64,000 nucleotides of DNA from Flavobacterium agri (GTDB taxonomy: Bacteria > Bacteroidota > Bacteroidia > Flavobacteriales > Flavobacteriaceae), in the NCBI RefSeq assembly GCF_013401995.1, contig NZ_JACBJI010000001.1:266372-330371 (forward strand), read 5' to 3'. Below are positions 33,820 through 42,787 of the stretch, one piece after another; the first letter of the stretch is position 1, and each line of letters begins with the position of its first letter. The translations under genes were made by a program, and so were the position numbers. The notes beneath the pieces are model-generated. The model was not told the DNA's origin. It saw only the letters and a list, made by a program, of their open reading frames with translations, and did no database searches.

Positions 33820-35229
33820 ATGAAACGTCGACATTTTCTGCAGACATCGGCTTTGGCCACTTTGGGTGCGTACCTGATCGATTTTTTACCGTCGGACCAA
33901 TTTCCCGTGGTCCGCGTGCCCAAATCGAAGCGCAAATTCACGAGCGCGTCCGTAGAGAAATTGATCGCATCGATGAAGACCAATCTGCGAAATCCCGAAC
34001 TGGCCTGGCTTTTCGAGAACTGTTTCCCTAATACGCTCGATACGACCGTCGATTTTTCGATCAAAAACAACAAACCCGACACGTTCGTGATTACGGGCGA
34101 TATCCACGCGATGTGGTTGCGCGACAGCACGGCACAGGTCATGCCGTATCTCACTTTGGCCAAACAGGATCTTCAATTGCGAAAGCTTTTGGCAGGCGTG
34201 ATCAACCGTCAGGCGAAATGCATCAGGATCGATCCTTATGCCAACGCGTTCAACAAAGGCGCGACCGGAAGCGAGTGGAAGAACGATCTCACCGAAATGA
34301 AACCCGAGCTGCACGAACGCAAATGGGAAATCGATTCGCTGTGTTATCCGATCCGGCTTTCGTATCATTATTGGAAACAGACCAAAGACGTTTCGCCATT
34401 CGACCAGAATTGGCACGAAGCGATGAAACTCGTGGTCGAAACATTCCGCGTGCAGCAACGCAAGAACGGAAAAGGCCCGTACAGTTTTATGCGGTCGTCG
34501 CCGAGAAGTATCGACACGCCTCCGCTTGACGGATACGGTTTCCCGATAAAACCCGTCGGATTGATCGCGTCCATGTTCCGTCCGTCCGACGATGCGACGG
34601 TTTTTCCGTTCCTCGTGCCATCGAATTATTTTGCGGTGGTTTCGCTTCGTCAATTGTCGGAAATGGCCACACAACTATTCAAAGACAAAGAATTACAACT
34701 TGATTGCATAGAACTGGCGTCGGAGGTGGAATCGGCACTCAAGAAATACGCGATCGTCGACCATCCCGATTTCGGAAAGGTCTTCGCTTACGAAGTTGAC
34801 GGTTTCGGAAACCGGCTTTACATGGACGATGCGAATGCGCCGAGTTTGCTGTCGATGCCGTATTTCGGAAGTTGCGCCGTAGACGATCCGGTGTATGTGA
34901 ACACGCGCCGTATGATTTTGAGCCCGTCGAATCCTTATTATTACGAAGGCAAGGCGGCCAAGGGAATCGGTGCGCCACACACGCCCGAAAATTACATTTG
35001 GCACATCGGTTTGATCATGCAGGCGCTTACCAGTGTGGATGACAACGAGATCCGGCAATGTCTGCACATTTTGAAAACTACGCATGCGGGAACCGGATTC
35101 ATGCACGAGTCTTTCCACAAAGACGATCCGAAGAAGTTCACGCGATCGTGGTTTGCTTGGGCCAACACGTTATTCGGGGAATTGATCTGGAAAATCCAGC
35201 GCGAGAAACCGCATTTGCTTGCCGAATGA
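33820..35229 (+). CDS. GH125 family exo-alpha-1,6-mannosidase, exported
   Basis: 469 residues. The N-terminus MKRRHFLQTSALATLG resembles a twin-arginine signal. The body matches GH125 (formerly DUF1237), metal-independent exo-alpha-1,6-mannosidases: GDIHAMWLRDSTAQVMPYL, YMDDANAPSLLSMPYFG and ESFHKDDPKKFTRSWFAWA carry the conserved acidic and substrate-binding residues. It probably trims alpha-1,6-mannose from host, fungal or own glycans in the periplasm. It lies 48 bases after the ABC-F gene with no TonB/SusC-type partner nearby, so it is not part of a visible polysaccharide utilisation locus. Confidence 0.92.
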   Translation: MKRRHFLQTSALATLGAYLIDFLPSDQFPVVRVPKSKRKFTSASVEKLIASMKTNLRNPELAWLFENCFPNTLDTTVDFSIKNNKPDTFVITGDIHAMWLRDSTAQVMPYLTLAKQDLQLRKLLAGVINRQAKCIRIDPYANAFNKGATGSEWKNDLTEMKPELHERKWEIDSLCYPIRLSYHYWKQTKDVSPFDQNWHEAMKLVVETFRVQQRKNGKGPYSFMRSSPRSIDTPPLDGYGFPIKPVGLIASMFRPSDDATVFPFLVPSNYFAVVSLRQLSEMATQLFKDKELQLDCIELASEVESALKKYAIVDHPDFGKVFAYEVDGFGNRLYMDDANAPSLLSMPYFGSCAVDDPVYVNTRRMILSPSNPYYYEGKAAKGIGAPHTPENYIWHIGLIMQALTSVDDNEIRQCLHILKTTHAGTGFMHESFHKDDPKKFTRSWFAWANTLFGELIWKIQREKPHLLAE

Positions 35230-36078
35230 TTACGAAGCGGAAACGATCAGTTTGTAACCCGATCCGTGTACGTTTACGATTTTGACGTTCTCGTCGCCTT
35301 CGAATTTCTTGCGCAATCTCGAAATGAAGACGTCAAGACTGCGACCAACGATCACGCCTTTGCTTTCCCAAACCTCGTTCTGCAGTTCTTCGCGCGTGAT
35401 GAGTTCGTTTTGGCGACTCGCGAAAATGGACAATACGTTGGCTTCTTTCGCGGTCAGTTTTTCACGGTTTTGTCCGATTACGAGCAATTGGGTTTCGGGA
35501 AAATACTCGTAAGCGCCAATCTTCAAACTTTTCCTTTGCGATCCGGATTCGGGTATTTTGGGCGAGCGCTTGAATCCGAAACTTAAGAACACGATCACGA
35601 TCGGAATCGCGCTTGCGTAAAATAAAGTGTTCGAGGATTCTGAAATATCGGTAAATGTGACGTCTAAACGATAGGAATCCTGCGGTTGCGGACGTCCGAG
35701 GCATGCAGTCGAATCAAGTGCCGGCATTTCATAGCCGTAGGCCAATCGTTCGCCCGAATTATAAACCTTGACCGTATATTTTTTAGGAAATCTGCCTTTT
35801 GCGGCTTCATGTTCGGTAAGTGCAACGAGGGAATCGGTCGAAAAGCGAAAAGGTTTGGCAAATGAAAGCCGGAAAGTCGATCGGTCGATTTGGATCACCG
35901 CAGGCACGACCGATATACTGTCGCCGTTTTGCCACAACAGTTTATGCCCGATGTGACGCATGGCGATGTTGCGGCTGTCTTCAAGATCGCGGTTCCGGTC
36001 GAAAGAAGAAAAAGCCAACATCGCAAGCGAGCATGCCACGGCAACGCAAATCCATAAAATCCTTTTGGTTTTTCGCAT
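35230..36078 (-). CDS. Membrane-anchored winged-helix transcription regulator
   Basis: 282 residues from the ATG at 36078; the ATG at 36105 is an alternative, and the longer open frame is antisense to the neighbouring DoxX gene. Layout: membrane helix (about 5-25, ILWICVAVACSLAMLAF), periplasmic segment (about 26-145), second membrane helix (about 150-170, FYASAIPIVIVFLSFGF), then a cytosolic Trans_reg_C (OmpR/ToxR-like) winged helix (about 185-282, LTAKEANVLSIFASRQNELI and RSLDVFISRLRKKF). This is a one-component membrane regulator with its DNA-binding domain at the C-terminus. It is divergent from the DoxX gene, and the shared intergenic region carries 10-base direct repeats suited to OmpR-type binding. 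Confidence 0.85.
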   Translation of the reverse strand: MRKTKRILWICVAVACSLAMLAFSSFDRNRDLEDSRNIAMRHIGHKLLWQNGDSISVVPAVIQIDRSTFRLSFAKPFRFSTDSLVALTEHEAAKGRFPKKYTVKVYNSGERLAYGYEMPALDSTACLGRPQPQDSYRLDVTFTDISESSNTLFYASAIPIVIVFLSFGFKRSPKIPESGSQRKSLKIGAYEYFPETQLLVIGQNREKLTAKEANVLSIFASRQNELITREELQNEVWESKGVIVGRSLDVFISRLRKKFEGDENVKIVNVHGSGYKLIVSAS

Positions 36079-36126
36079 ACGTAAAATTAAGGATTTGGTG
36101 CGCATCCCGATTCGTAAACGGCACTT

Positions 36127-36156
36127 TTTACATTCGTTTACATTTGTTTTACGCGT
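36127..36156. promoter_or_regulatory. Direct repeats TTTACATT at 10-base spacing
   Basis: TTTACATTCG and TTTACATTTG are adjacent, followed by a poorer third unit TTTTACGCGT. Two perfect TTTACATT half-sites one helical turn apart resemble OmpR/PhoB-type boxes. They lie between the divergent winged-helix and DoxX genes. TACATTTG inside the second unit also matches a -7 box. Confidence 0.55.
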
Positions 36157-36184
36157 CTTATACTGCTTAAATTCAGTCCGCAAG

Positions 36185-36192
36185 TAGTTTTG
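36185..36192 (+). promoter_or_regulatory. -7 box of the DoxX gene
   Basis: TAGTTTTG is a perfect -7 consensus, 19 bases before the DoxX ATG. No TTG at the usual distance; the direct repeats lie 29-58 bases upstream, where an activator could act. Confidence 0.5.
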
Positions 36193-36211
36193 CCGTACTA
36201 AAACACTTTTT

Positions 36212-36625
36212 ATGAAACGAATTTTGAATGTGACGCCTTTATCTGAAATCGGAGTTTTTGTGGCCAAGCTGTCGGTGGGGTTTTTGATCATGAGACACGG
36301 GCTTCCGTTGTTCGATCGCGTGGAAATGCAAAACCTGTCGGCCTTTCTACGAGAATCGGGTTTTGTAGCTCCTGTTTTTATGGCGCATTTGGCCAAGGCT
36401 ACCGAATTTTTTGGAGGGATTTTACTCGGATTGGGATTGCTTACGCGTATCGTTTGCCCGATGCTTGCCTTTACGATGTTCGTCATCGTCTGGAAAATGG
36501 GCGATCTGGATTTTTTGCAACAGGAACTCCCGACACTTTTCCTGTTGTTCTTCTTGTTGTTCTTTTTCCACGGTTCAGGCAAATGGAGCCTTGACCGATG
36601 GATTTCGGAAAAATGGGTTGACTAA
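36212..36625 (+). CDS. DoxX-family membrane protein
   Basis: 137 residues with four hydrophobic segments. The pattern VGFLIMRHGLPLFDRVE, then AHLAKATEFFGGILLGLGLLTR and HGSGKWSLDRWI matches the DoxX family, whose role in Bacteroidota is not established. It is divergent from a membrane-bound winged-helix regulator with direct repeats between them, so it may be a regulatory target. Its stop codon overlaps the stop of ribBA by 4 bases on the opposite strand. Confidence 0.88.
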   Translation: MKRILNVTPLSEIGVFVAKLSVGFLIMRHGLPLFDRVEMQNLSAFLRESGFVAPVFMAHLAKATEFFGGILLGLGLLTRIVCPMLAFTMFVIVWKMGDLDFLQQELPTLFLLFFLLFFFHGSGKWSLDRWISEKWVD

Positions 36626-37746
36626 AACGAAACGTATTCGGAAATCTCGAGTCCGTAACCGATCATACCGACGCGTTTTGCTTGTTCGGTGTTCGAAATC
36701 AAACGGATCTTGCAGATGTCGATGTCGTGCAAAATTTGCGCGCCTATACCGAAATCCTTGTTGTCGATCACGATTTTGGGCGCTCTCATTTCGCCTTGCG
36801 CCTGCAATTCCTTGAGTTCGGTGATCCGGTTGAGCAATCCGTAGGCTTCCATGTTCTGGTTGATGAAAAGCACCGCACCTTTGCCTTCGTCGTTGATCAG
36901 CTTGAACATATCGTCGAGCTTTTGGTCGGCGTTGTTGGTCAAAGTCCCGAGAATATCGTTGTTGACTTGGGTCGAATTGATACGTGTCAAGATCGGTTCG
37001 CCCGCATTCCACGTGCCTTTCGTAAGCGCGATATGGACTTGCTTGTTCGTCGTCTGCACATAAGCGCGAAGCCTGAACGTGCCGAAACGCGTCTCTACGT
37101 CGAAATCTTCTTTTTTGACGATCAATGAGTCGTGTTGCATGCGGTAAGCGACCAAATCTTCGATAGAAACGAGTTTCAAGTCGAAACGTTTGGCAACTTC
37201 TACAAGCTCCGGAAGACGTGCCATCGAACCGTCCTCGTTCATGATTTCACAAATCACGCCTGCTGGTTTGAATCCGGCAAGGCGCGCAAAATCGATTGCG
37301 GCTTCGGTATGTCCGGTTCGTCTCAACACGCCGCCTTGTTTGGCGATCAGCGGGAAGATATGTCCCGGACGTGCGAAATCGTATGGTTTTACATCGGGAT
37401 CGGTAAGCGCGATGACGGTTTTGGAACGGTCGTCGGCCGAAATACCCGTAGTCACGCCACGTCCTTTCAAATCTACCGAAACCGTGAACGCCGTTTCCAT
37501 GTGGTCGGTGTTGTTGGTCACCATGGCCTTGAGGTCGAGTTCCTTGCAACGGCTTTCGGTAAGCGGTGCGCAAATCAATCCGCGGCCGTGTGTGGCCATG
37601 AAGTTGATCATTTCTGGAGTCGCCTTTTCGGCAGCAGCCAAGAAATCGCCTTCGTTTTCGCGATCCTCGTCGTCTACGACAATGATCACTTTACCCTGGC
37701 GGATATCTTCTATGGCTTCTTCTATGGTATTGAGTTTGATGGACAT
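36622..37746 (-). CDS. ribBA: RibB (DHBP synthase) fused to a degenerate RibA domain
   Basis: 374 residues, the length of bifunctional RibBA. The N-terminal half (about 1-200) is an intact 3,4-dihydroxy-2-butanone-4-phosphate synthase: VVDDEDRENEGDFLAAAE, THGRGLICAPL and GHTEAAIDFARLAGF. The C-terminal half has the GTP cyclohydrolase II frame (RFGTFRLRAYV, DFGIGAQILHDIDICKIRL) but not the three zinc cysteines: the region reads TQVNNDILGTLTNNADQKLD. The usual REGRGIGL is EGKGAVLFIN. It should therefore supply only the RibB step of riboflavin synthesis, with GTP cyclohydrolase coming from another gene. It is the last gene of a long operon; its ATG overlaps the lptF/G stop by 1 base. Confidence 0.92.
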   Translation of the reverse strand: MSIKLNTIEEAIEDIRQGKVIIVVDDEDRENEGDFLAAAEKATPEMINFMATHGRGLICAPLTESRCKELDLKAMVTNNTDHMETAFTVSVDLKGRGVTTGISADDRSKTVIALTDPDVKPYDFARPGHIFPLIAKQGGVLRRTGHTEAAIDFARLAGFKPAGVICEIMNEDGSMARLPELVEVAKRFDLKLVSIEDLVAYRMQHDSLIVKKEDFDVETRFGTFRLRAYVQTTNKQVHIALTKGTWNAGEPILTRINSTQVNNDILGTLTNNADQKLDDMFKLINDEGKGAVLFINQNMEAYGLLNRITELKELQAQGEMRAPKIVIDNKDFGIGAQILHDIDICKIRLISNTEQAKRVGMIGYGLEISEYVSF

Positions 37747-39236
37747 TATGCTGTTGGTAGTTGTTCTGTTTCCTGTTTCTCTTTTTTGGAAAAAATCTTC
37801 GCGAAAAAGTTCTGGATCGGTTCCAGGATGTTGTCAAGCTGGAACAATCCGATGTCGTTCGTGGCGCGATACGTGAGCAAAACCGCGAACGGCGTCAGGA
37901 TGAACGATGACATCCATGAACCGAGCCAGGCCGGAATCCCGTCTGTCTGCGCCATTTTTTTTCCGAAAGTATTGATGAAATGGAAGGTGATGAAAATCAG
38001 TACGGCAAAAACGATCGGCAAACCGATACCGCCTTTGCGGATGATCGCTCCCAATGGCGCGCCGATAAAGAACATCAGTAGACAGGCATAAGCGATCACG
38101 AATTTGTCGAAAAACGCGAGCTGGTGATTGTTGATGTTCTTGATCTGTTCCTGCATCTCGAAAGTGGAACCGTCTATAGAAAAATTCGTGCTTTCGACGT
38201 TTCCTTTCGCGATTTTGAGCAGCGCCTGTTTATCGCCCCGACTGAAACCCGAAAGAAGGTCTTTGGGCAATTCTTTCTTTTCTGCTTTTAACGCCGTCGT
38301 ATCCTTAGGTTTATTGGGTGCGTATTGGATCGCACTCGAAATGATTCCCGTGCGTTGGTAAATGTTATCGGCAAACGAAATGATGTTTTTGTCGAAATCT
38401 TTGTGCAGTGAGTCGAGCGTGTAATTGAGCTCGTTCACGTTAAGCATGTTATTGGTCGTGACCTTGTCTTCGGATTCGTCGAGTTTGTTGAGTTTGCTCA
38501 AATCCATGTTGATCACGTAGCGTTTGAACGAACTTTTGGCGAACGGCATCTTGTTCTGGTCTTCGTATTTTTTCGGGACGATGTCTTCGTAGTAATCGCC
38601 ATCCTTCAAAACCAGTTTAAGGATGTTCGAATTCTCGCTCGAGACCAATTCGCCGCTTTTCGATCGGATCACGGTAGGCGTTCCTTGTCCCGAACCCGAT
38701 TTTTTGTGGATTGTCACGCCCGAAAGGATGTTGCCGTTCTCGCCCGATTTTTTCTCGACCTTGATGTTGAACGAGCCTACGTCGCTGAACTGTCCTTCGG
38801 CAATGGCCATCGCAGGTTGTTTTTTCCCGATATCCGCACGGAAATTGATGAATTGGTATTCGGCATACGGAATCACGTTGTTGGCGAAGAAGAACGAGGC
38901 GACGCTCAGGAATCCGATGAAAACCATAAGGCTTCTCATCGCGCGCTGAAGCGAGATTCCCGACGATTTCATGGCCGCGAACTCGTAATTCTCGGCAAAA
39001 CTTCCGAACGTCATGATCGATGCGAGCAAAACTGAAAGCGGCAACACCAAAGGAATGATCCTCGGCATGGCGAACATCAGGAATTTGACGATAAGGAAAA
39101 AGTCGAGGTCTTTACCTGCGAGCTCGGCTATGAACAGCCAAACCGTCTGTAAAATGAATATAAAAAAAAGGATTACGAACACCGTGGCGAACGTAATCAC
39201 AAAAGATTTTAAGATGTAACGATCAAGGATTTTCAC
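37746..39236 (-). CDS. LptF/LptG (YjgP/YjgQ) family permease
   Basis: 496 residues. Three N-terminal membrane helices (within about 10-125), a large periplasmic domain (about 130-380) and three C-terminal helices (about 385-470) match LptF/G, the inner-membrane part of the LPS transporter that works with LptB and LptC. Markers are the start ILDRYILKSFVITFATVF and SFAENYEFAAMKSSGISLQR near the third helix, the coupling region. The central domain is longer than in E. coli, as usual in this phylum. F and G cannot be told apart here. The gene lies 8 bases after lolA, grouping envelope-lipid functions. Confidence 0.92.
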   Translation of the reverse strand: MKILDRYILKSFVITFATVFVILFFIFILQTVWLFIAELAGKDLDFFLIVKFLMFAMPRIIPLVLPLSVLLASIMTFGSFAENYEFAAMKSSGISLQRAMRSLMVFIGFLSVASFFFANNVIPYAEYQFINFRADIGKKQPAMAIAEGQFSDVGSFNIKVEKKSGENGNILSGVTIHKKSGSGQGTPTVIRSKSGELVSSENSNILKLVLKDGDYYEDIVPKKYEDQNKMPFAKSSFKRYVINMDLSKLNKLDESEDKVTTNNMLNVNELNYTLDSLHKDFDKNIISFADNIYQRTGIISSAIQYAPNKPKDTTALKAEKKELPKDLLSGFSRGDKQALLKIAKGNVESTNFSIDGSTFEMQEQIKNINNHQLAFFDKFVIAYACLLMFFIGAPLGAIIRKGGIGLPIVFAVLIFITFHFINTFGKKMAQTDGIPAWLGSWMSSFILTPFAVLLTYRATNDIGLFQLDNILEPIQNFFAKIFSKKEKQETEQLPTA

Positions 39237-39244
39237 TCCTGCAA

Positions 39245-39886
39245 TCAGTCTAGTTTGTTGATGTAGTAATTCGGGTATTTACTCTCGGTAAAAGTAAATT
39301 GATTTTTCGACAACGGCTGGTTGGTTTTAAAAGAATTAACAGTGAGCGTCGTCTTGGTGCCGTTCTTGCCGACCTCAATAAGGTTGTAGATGTGTTTGGT
39401 CTGACTGTCGATACCAAGCAGGATTTCCTTTCTCTGGTCTTTCGAAGCGATAGGCGTAAGCTTGATATACTGTATTTTACGGCCTTTTACGTTCTGTAAA
39501 ATGTCCATTGCGTACTTGTATCCCGAATTGAAAAATGTGAGCAGACGCGATGGCGTAATCGTGTTGTCGTCCTTTTCGCTGTATTTCGAAATGGTGATTT
39601 CCTCGTCTTCGGGAATGATCGTATACGTCTTCTTTCCGTCGAAAATCTTGGTCACGCCCATGAAATTGAGCACGTACATATTGCCTTTCATGACCACGCT
39701 GCCTTTGCTGTCCTGGTTGACGTTCTCTTTGGCGTTGTTGAGCGAATACTTGAAATCTATCGAAATATTGTCGTAACTCTTGACTTTCGCGGTCACTTCG
39801 TCCAATAGCGCTTTTGCCTTTTTATCCTGTGCATGAACCGAAACGGCCATCAAAAGGAAGAACGCGATTTGGAATACTTTTTTCAT
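39245..39886 (-). CDS. LolA-like outer-membrane lipoprotein carrier
   Basis: 213 residues from the ATG at 39886, which follows the ftsK stop as TAAGATG. ATGs at 39895 and 39904 inside the ftsK end are alternatives. A signal peptide (KKVFQIAFFLLMAVSVHAQ) is followed by the LolA-type open beta-barrel: DEVTAKVKSYDNISIDFKYS, GSVVMKGNMYVLNFMGVTKI and LLGIDSQTKHIYNLIEVG. It should ferry lipoproteins or related lipids across the periplasm. Its place between ftsK and lptF/G is shared with other Flavobacteriia as far as I recall. Confidence 0.87.
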   Translation of the reverse strand: MKKVFQIAFFLLMAVSVHAQDKKAKALLDEVTAKVKSYDNISIDFKYSLNNAKENVNQDSKGSVVMKGNMYVLNFMGVTKIFDGKKTYTIIPEDEEITISKYSEKDDNTITPSRLLTFFNSGYKYAMDILQNVKGRKIQYIKLTPIASKDQRKEILLGIDSQTKHIYNLIEVGKNGTKTTLTVNSFKTNQPLSKNQFTFTESKYPNYYINKLD

Positions 39887-39887
39887 C

Positions 39888-42401
39888 TTATTCATTTTGT
39901 TCATTAGCGAAAAACTGGTCGAGAGCCTGCAAATCGGGTACGTTTACGCTTCTTGCCTTGCTGCCTTCGAAAGGACCGACGATTCCCGCCGCTTCCAATT
40001 GGTCGATAAGCCTTCCGGCGCGGTTGTAACCCAGCTTGAGTTTTCGTTGCAAAAGCGAGGCCGAACCTTGCTGCGAAGATACGATAACTTCGGCAGCTTC
40101 CCTGAAAAGGGCATCTCTTTCCGAAATGTCGATATCAAGATTGATGCCAGTTTCGCCTTCAGGAACGTATTCTGGAAGCAGATAAGCGTTCGGATAAGCC
40201 TTTTGCGAACCGATGAATTCGGTAATCTTCTCGACCTCAGGAGTATCGACGAATGCGCACTGTACACGGGTTACGTCGTTTCCGTTCGAATACAATAAAT
40301 CGCCTCGTCCGATCAATTGGTCGGCGCCTTGCGTATCGAGAATAGTACGCGAATCGATCTTTGACGTCACGCGGAATGCAATTCGCGCCGGAAAGTTCGC
40401 TTTGATGATACCCGTAATCACGTTCACCGACGGACGTTGCGTCGCAATAATCAAGTGGATTCCGATTGCACGAGCCAACTGCGCAAGACGCGCGATCGGG
40501 GTTTCGACTTCTTTTCCTGCGGTCATGATCAGATCGGCGAACTCGTCGACGACTAAGACGATGTAAGGAAGAAAACGGTGGCCGGCCTCAGGATTGAGTT
40601 TCCGGTTCTTGAATTTGTCGTTGTATTCCTTGATGTTGCGCACCATCGCGTCTTTGAGCAACGAATAGCGGTTGTCCATTTCGACGCAAAGCGAATTCAA
40701 CGTGTTGATTACTTTGGTGTTGTCGGTGATGATCGCATCTTCGGTATCCGGAAGTTTCGCCAAATAATGACGCTCGATCTTATTGAACAGCGTGAGTTCC
40801 ACTTTCTTCGGATCGACGAGCACGAATTTCACTTCGGCCGGATGTTTTTTGTAGAGTAGGGAAGTAAGCACGGCGTTCAAGCCAACCGATTTACCTTGTC
40901 CCGTTGCACCCGCCATGAGCAAGTGCGGCATTTTGGCCAAATCGGCTACGAAGGTTTCGTTTGAAATCGTCTTTCCTAACGCAATCGGAAGTTCCATTTC
41001 GGCTTCCTGGAATTTGGACGAACCGATCACGTTCTTCATCGAAACGATCGTCGGTTTCTGGTTCGGCACTTCGATACCGATCGTTCCTTTTCCCGGAATC
41101 GGTGCGATGATACGGATTCCGAGAGCCGAAAGCGAAAGCGCGATGTCGTCTTCAAGACTCTTGATTTTCGAGATGCGGATTCCGGCTTCGGGCACGATCT
41201 CGTAAAGCGTCACCGAAGGACCGACCGTCGCTTTAATTTGAGCGATGTCGATTTTATAATTGCGAAGCGTCTCGACGATCCGGTTCTTGTTTTCCTCGAG
41301 TTCTTCCTGATTGATCGTGATTCCGCCGCCGGCGTACTCCTTGAGCATGTCGATCGTAGGGAATTTATAGTTCGAAAGTTCGAGTGTCGGGTCGAAAAGG
41401 CCGAAATCCTCAACCAGTCTCGCGGCAAGGTTTTCTTCGACTATATCTTCTTCCGGGGCTTTTTCGATCACGAAAGCCTCGTCGTCGGTCGTGATGATTT
41501 GCGGAGCAGGCGTCGGTGTAGGAAGCGATTCCAAAACGGCTTCGTGTTTCGGGTCGTGCGTAAGCGAAATTTCTGACGGATGTTCGATCGTCGGACGCAA
41601 CGCCTCCTTGTCGATCTCGAATTTCGAAGCGACTTTCAAAACCGGTTCGGGAATGTCTTCTTCGTCTTCTTCGGGAAACGGATTGAATTTTAAATCTTCG
41701 TTCGGTTGTTCCTCTGTTGCAAACTCCTCGAGATTGTAGGCATCGCCCGCATTGTCAGAAACAGCCGGAGTTGCCGTATTCATTTTAGCCAACTCTTCGT
41801 TGATTTCGGACTTTTTGCGTTCGAAGAAACCTTTGATCTTATCCGGAGAAACCTTGATTTTATAAATCAGGTAAATGATGATGCCGAAAACCAACACGAG
41901 AAGCGTTCCCGTACTTCCGATATAATCCTGTAGGAAAACGTTCATTTCGTAACCGACCGTTCCGCCGAGTTCGGGCAATGAATCCGCGAAAAATCCGAAC
42001 AGGACAGAAAGGACGATCAATGCGAACAAATCCCAGAACCAAATGCTTTTGAGTTTGCGCAACGGTACGTCGAGCACCAAAAATGCGCCGGTCAGGAAAA
42101 ACAGTTTCACGAACAGGAAAGAAGCGGCCCCGAATCCTTTGAAGATAAAGAAATCGGCGAGCCAAGCCCCGAATTTACCGAGCCAGTTGCGCGCCTTGAG
42201 GCTGCGGTCGGCCCAGGAAACCAACGTGCTTTGGTCTTCTCTCCAATAAATGAAAAAAGACACGAACGACAGCAACAACGCTACCGACAACAGCACGAGC
42301 AACGAGCCGATGAGAATCTCATGGCGACGCGAAATCTTGCGTTTCTTCTTGATGTCTTTCTTTTCGTCTGCCGTTTCGGCTGTTTTCTTGGTTCTTGCCA
42401 T
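39888..42401 (-). CDS. ftsK: DNA translocase FtsK/SpoIIIE
   Basis: 837 residues. Four N-terminal membrane helices (about 30-185), an acidic low-complexity linker (about 195-345), the motor (about 350-740) and a C-terminal gamma winged helix (about 760-830). The motor has Walker A GATGQGKSVGLN, the Walker B region YIVLVVDEFADLIM and LARAIGIHLIIATQRPS. The gamma domain shows SASLLQRKLKLGYNRAGRLI, which reads orientation sequences. It pumps DNA through the septum and promotes dimer resolution at dif with XerCD. It is third in the tpx-dgkA-ftsK-lolA-lptF/G-ribBA operon. Confidence 0.96.
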   Translation of the reverse strand: MARTKKTAETADEKKDIKKKRKISRRHEILIGSLLVLLSVALLLSFVSFFIYWREDQSTLVSWADRSLKARNWLGKFGAWLADFFIFKGFGAASFLFVKLFFLTGAFLVLDVPLRKLKSIWFWDLFALIVLSVLFGFFADSLPELGGTVGYEMNVFLQDYIGSTGTLLVLVFGIIIYLIYKIKVSPDKIKGFFERKKSEINEELAKMNTATPAVSDNAGDAYNLEEFATEEQPNEDLKFNPFPEEDEEDIPEPVLKVASKFEIDKEALRPTIEHPSEISLTHDPKHEAVLESLPTPTPAPQIITTDDEAFVIEKAPEEDIVEENLAARLVEDFGLFDPTLELSNYKFPTIDMLKEYAGGGITINQEELEENKNRIVETLRNYKIDIAQIKATVGPSVTLYEIVPEAGIRISKIKSLEDDIALSLSALGIRIIAPIPGKGTIGIEVPNQKPTIVSMKNVIGSSKFQEAEMELPIALGKTISNETFVADLAKMPHLLMAGATGQGKSVGLNAVLTSLLYKKHPAEVKFVLVDPKKVELTLFNKIERHYLAKLPDTEDAIITDNTKVINTLNSLCVEMDNRYSLLKDAMVRNIKEYNDKFKNRKLNPEAGHRFLPYIVLVVDEFADLIMTAGKEVETPIARLAQLARAIGIHLIIATQRPSVNVITGIIKANFPARIAFRVTSKIDSRTILDTQGADQLIGRGDLLYSNGNDVTRVQCAFVDTPEVEKITEFIGSQKAYPNAYLLPEYVPEGETGINLDIDISERDALFREAAEVIVSSQQGSASLLQRKLKLGYNRAGRLIDQLEAAGIVGPFEGSKARSVNVPDLQALDQFFANEQNE

Positions 42402-42412
42402 CTACAAGGTTT

Positions 42413-42787
42413 CTAGATGAATTTTGGGATGTATATCAGCGCGCCTATCGCAATGGCGGTCATCGCGGCGAAAAATACGGCGCCGGCGGCTATGTCTTTG
42501 ATGAAACCGATTTTTTCATGGAATTGCGGATGGATGAAATCGGCGATCTTCTCGACGGCCGTGTTCAATCCTTCGATGCTCATCACAAGCCCGATCGCCA
42601 AGGTCTGGAACAACCATTCGGTAGCCGAGATGTGCATGATGAAGCCCAAAACGCTCATCGCGATCCCGATACCGAACTGCACCATCACGCTGTGTTCGGT
42701 CGTAATCAGTTTCACGGCGCCCAAAAAAGCATATTTGACGCTTTTGAGCCTGCCGGTAACAAAGGTGTTGTCTTTTTCGAAATCCAT
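42413..42787 (-). CDS. dgkA: Diacylglycerol kinase family protein
   Basis: 124 residues with three membrane helices, the size of prokaryotic DgkA-type kinases. The catalytic block SIEGLNTAVEKIADFI contains the conserved Glu-Asn-x-Ala-x-Glu pattern, and IGFIKDIAAGAVFFAAM the Lys-Asp-x-Ala-Ala-Gly pattern. It phosphorylates diacylglycerol or undecaprenol for lipid recycling at the inner membrane; which one cannot be read here. Its start overlaps the tpx stop by 1 base, and ftsK follows 11 bases later. Confidence 0.92.
   Translation of the reverse strand: MDFEKDNTFVTGRLKSVKYAFLGAVKLITTEHSVMVQFGIGIAMSVLGFIMHISATEWLFQTLAIGLVMSIEGLNTAVEKIADFIHPQFHEKIGFIKDIAAGAVFFAAMTAIAIGALIYIPKFI

Noticed and set aside
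36079..36582. N-terminal extension of the winged-helix regulator
   Set aside because: The open frame continues upstream only because it is antisense to the DoxX gene; the membrane-helix start at 36078 (or 36105) fits the protein layout.
37747..39250. FMN riboswitch for ribBA
   Set aside because: ribBA overlaps the end of lptF/G and has no leader of its own; no riboswitch-like region is present.
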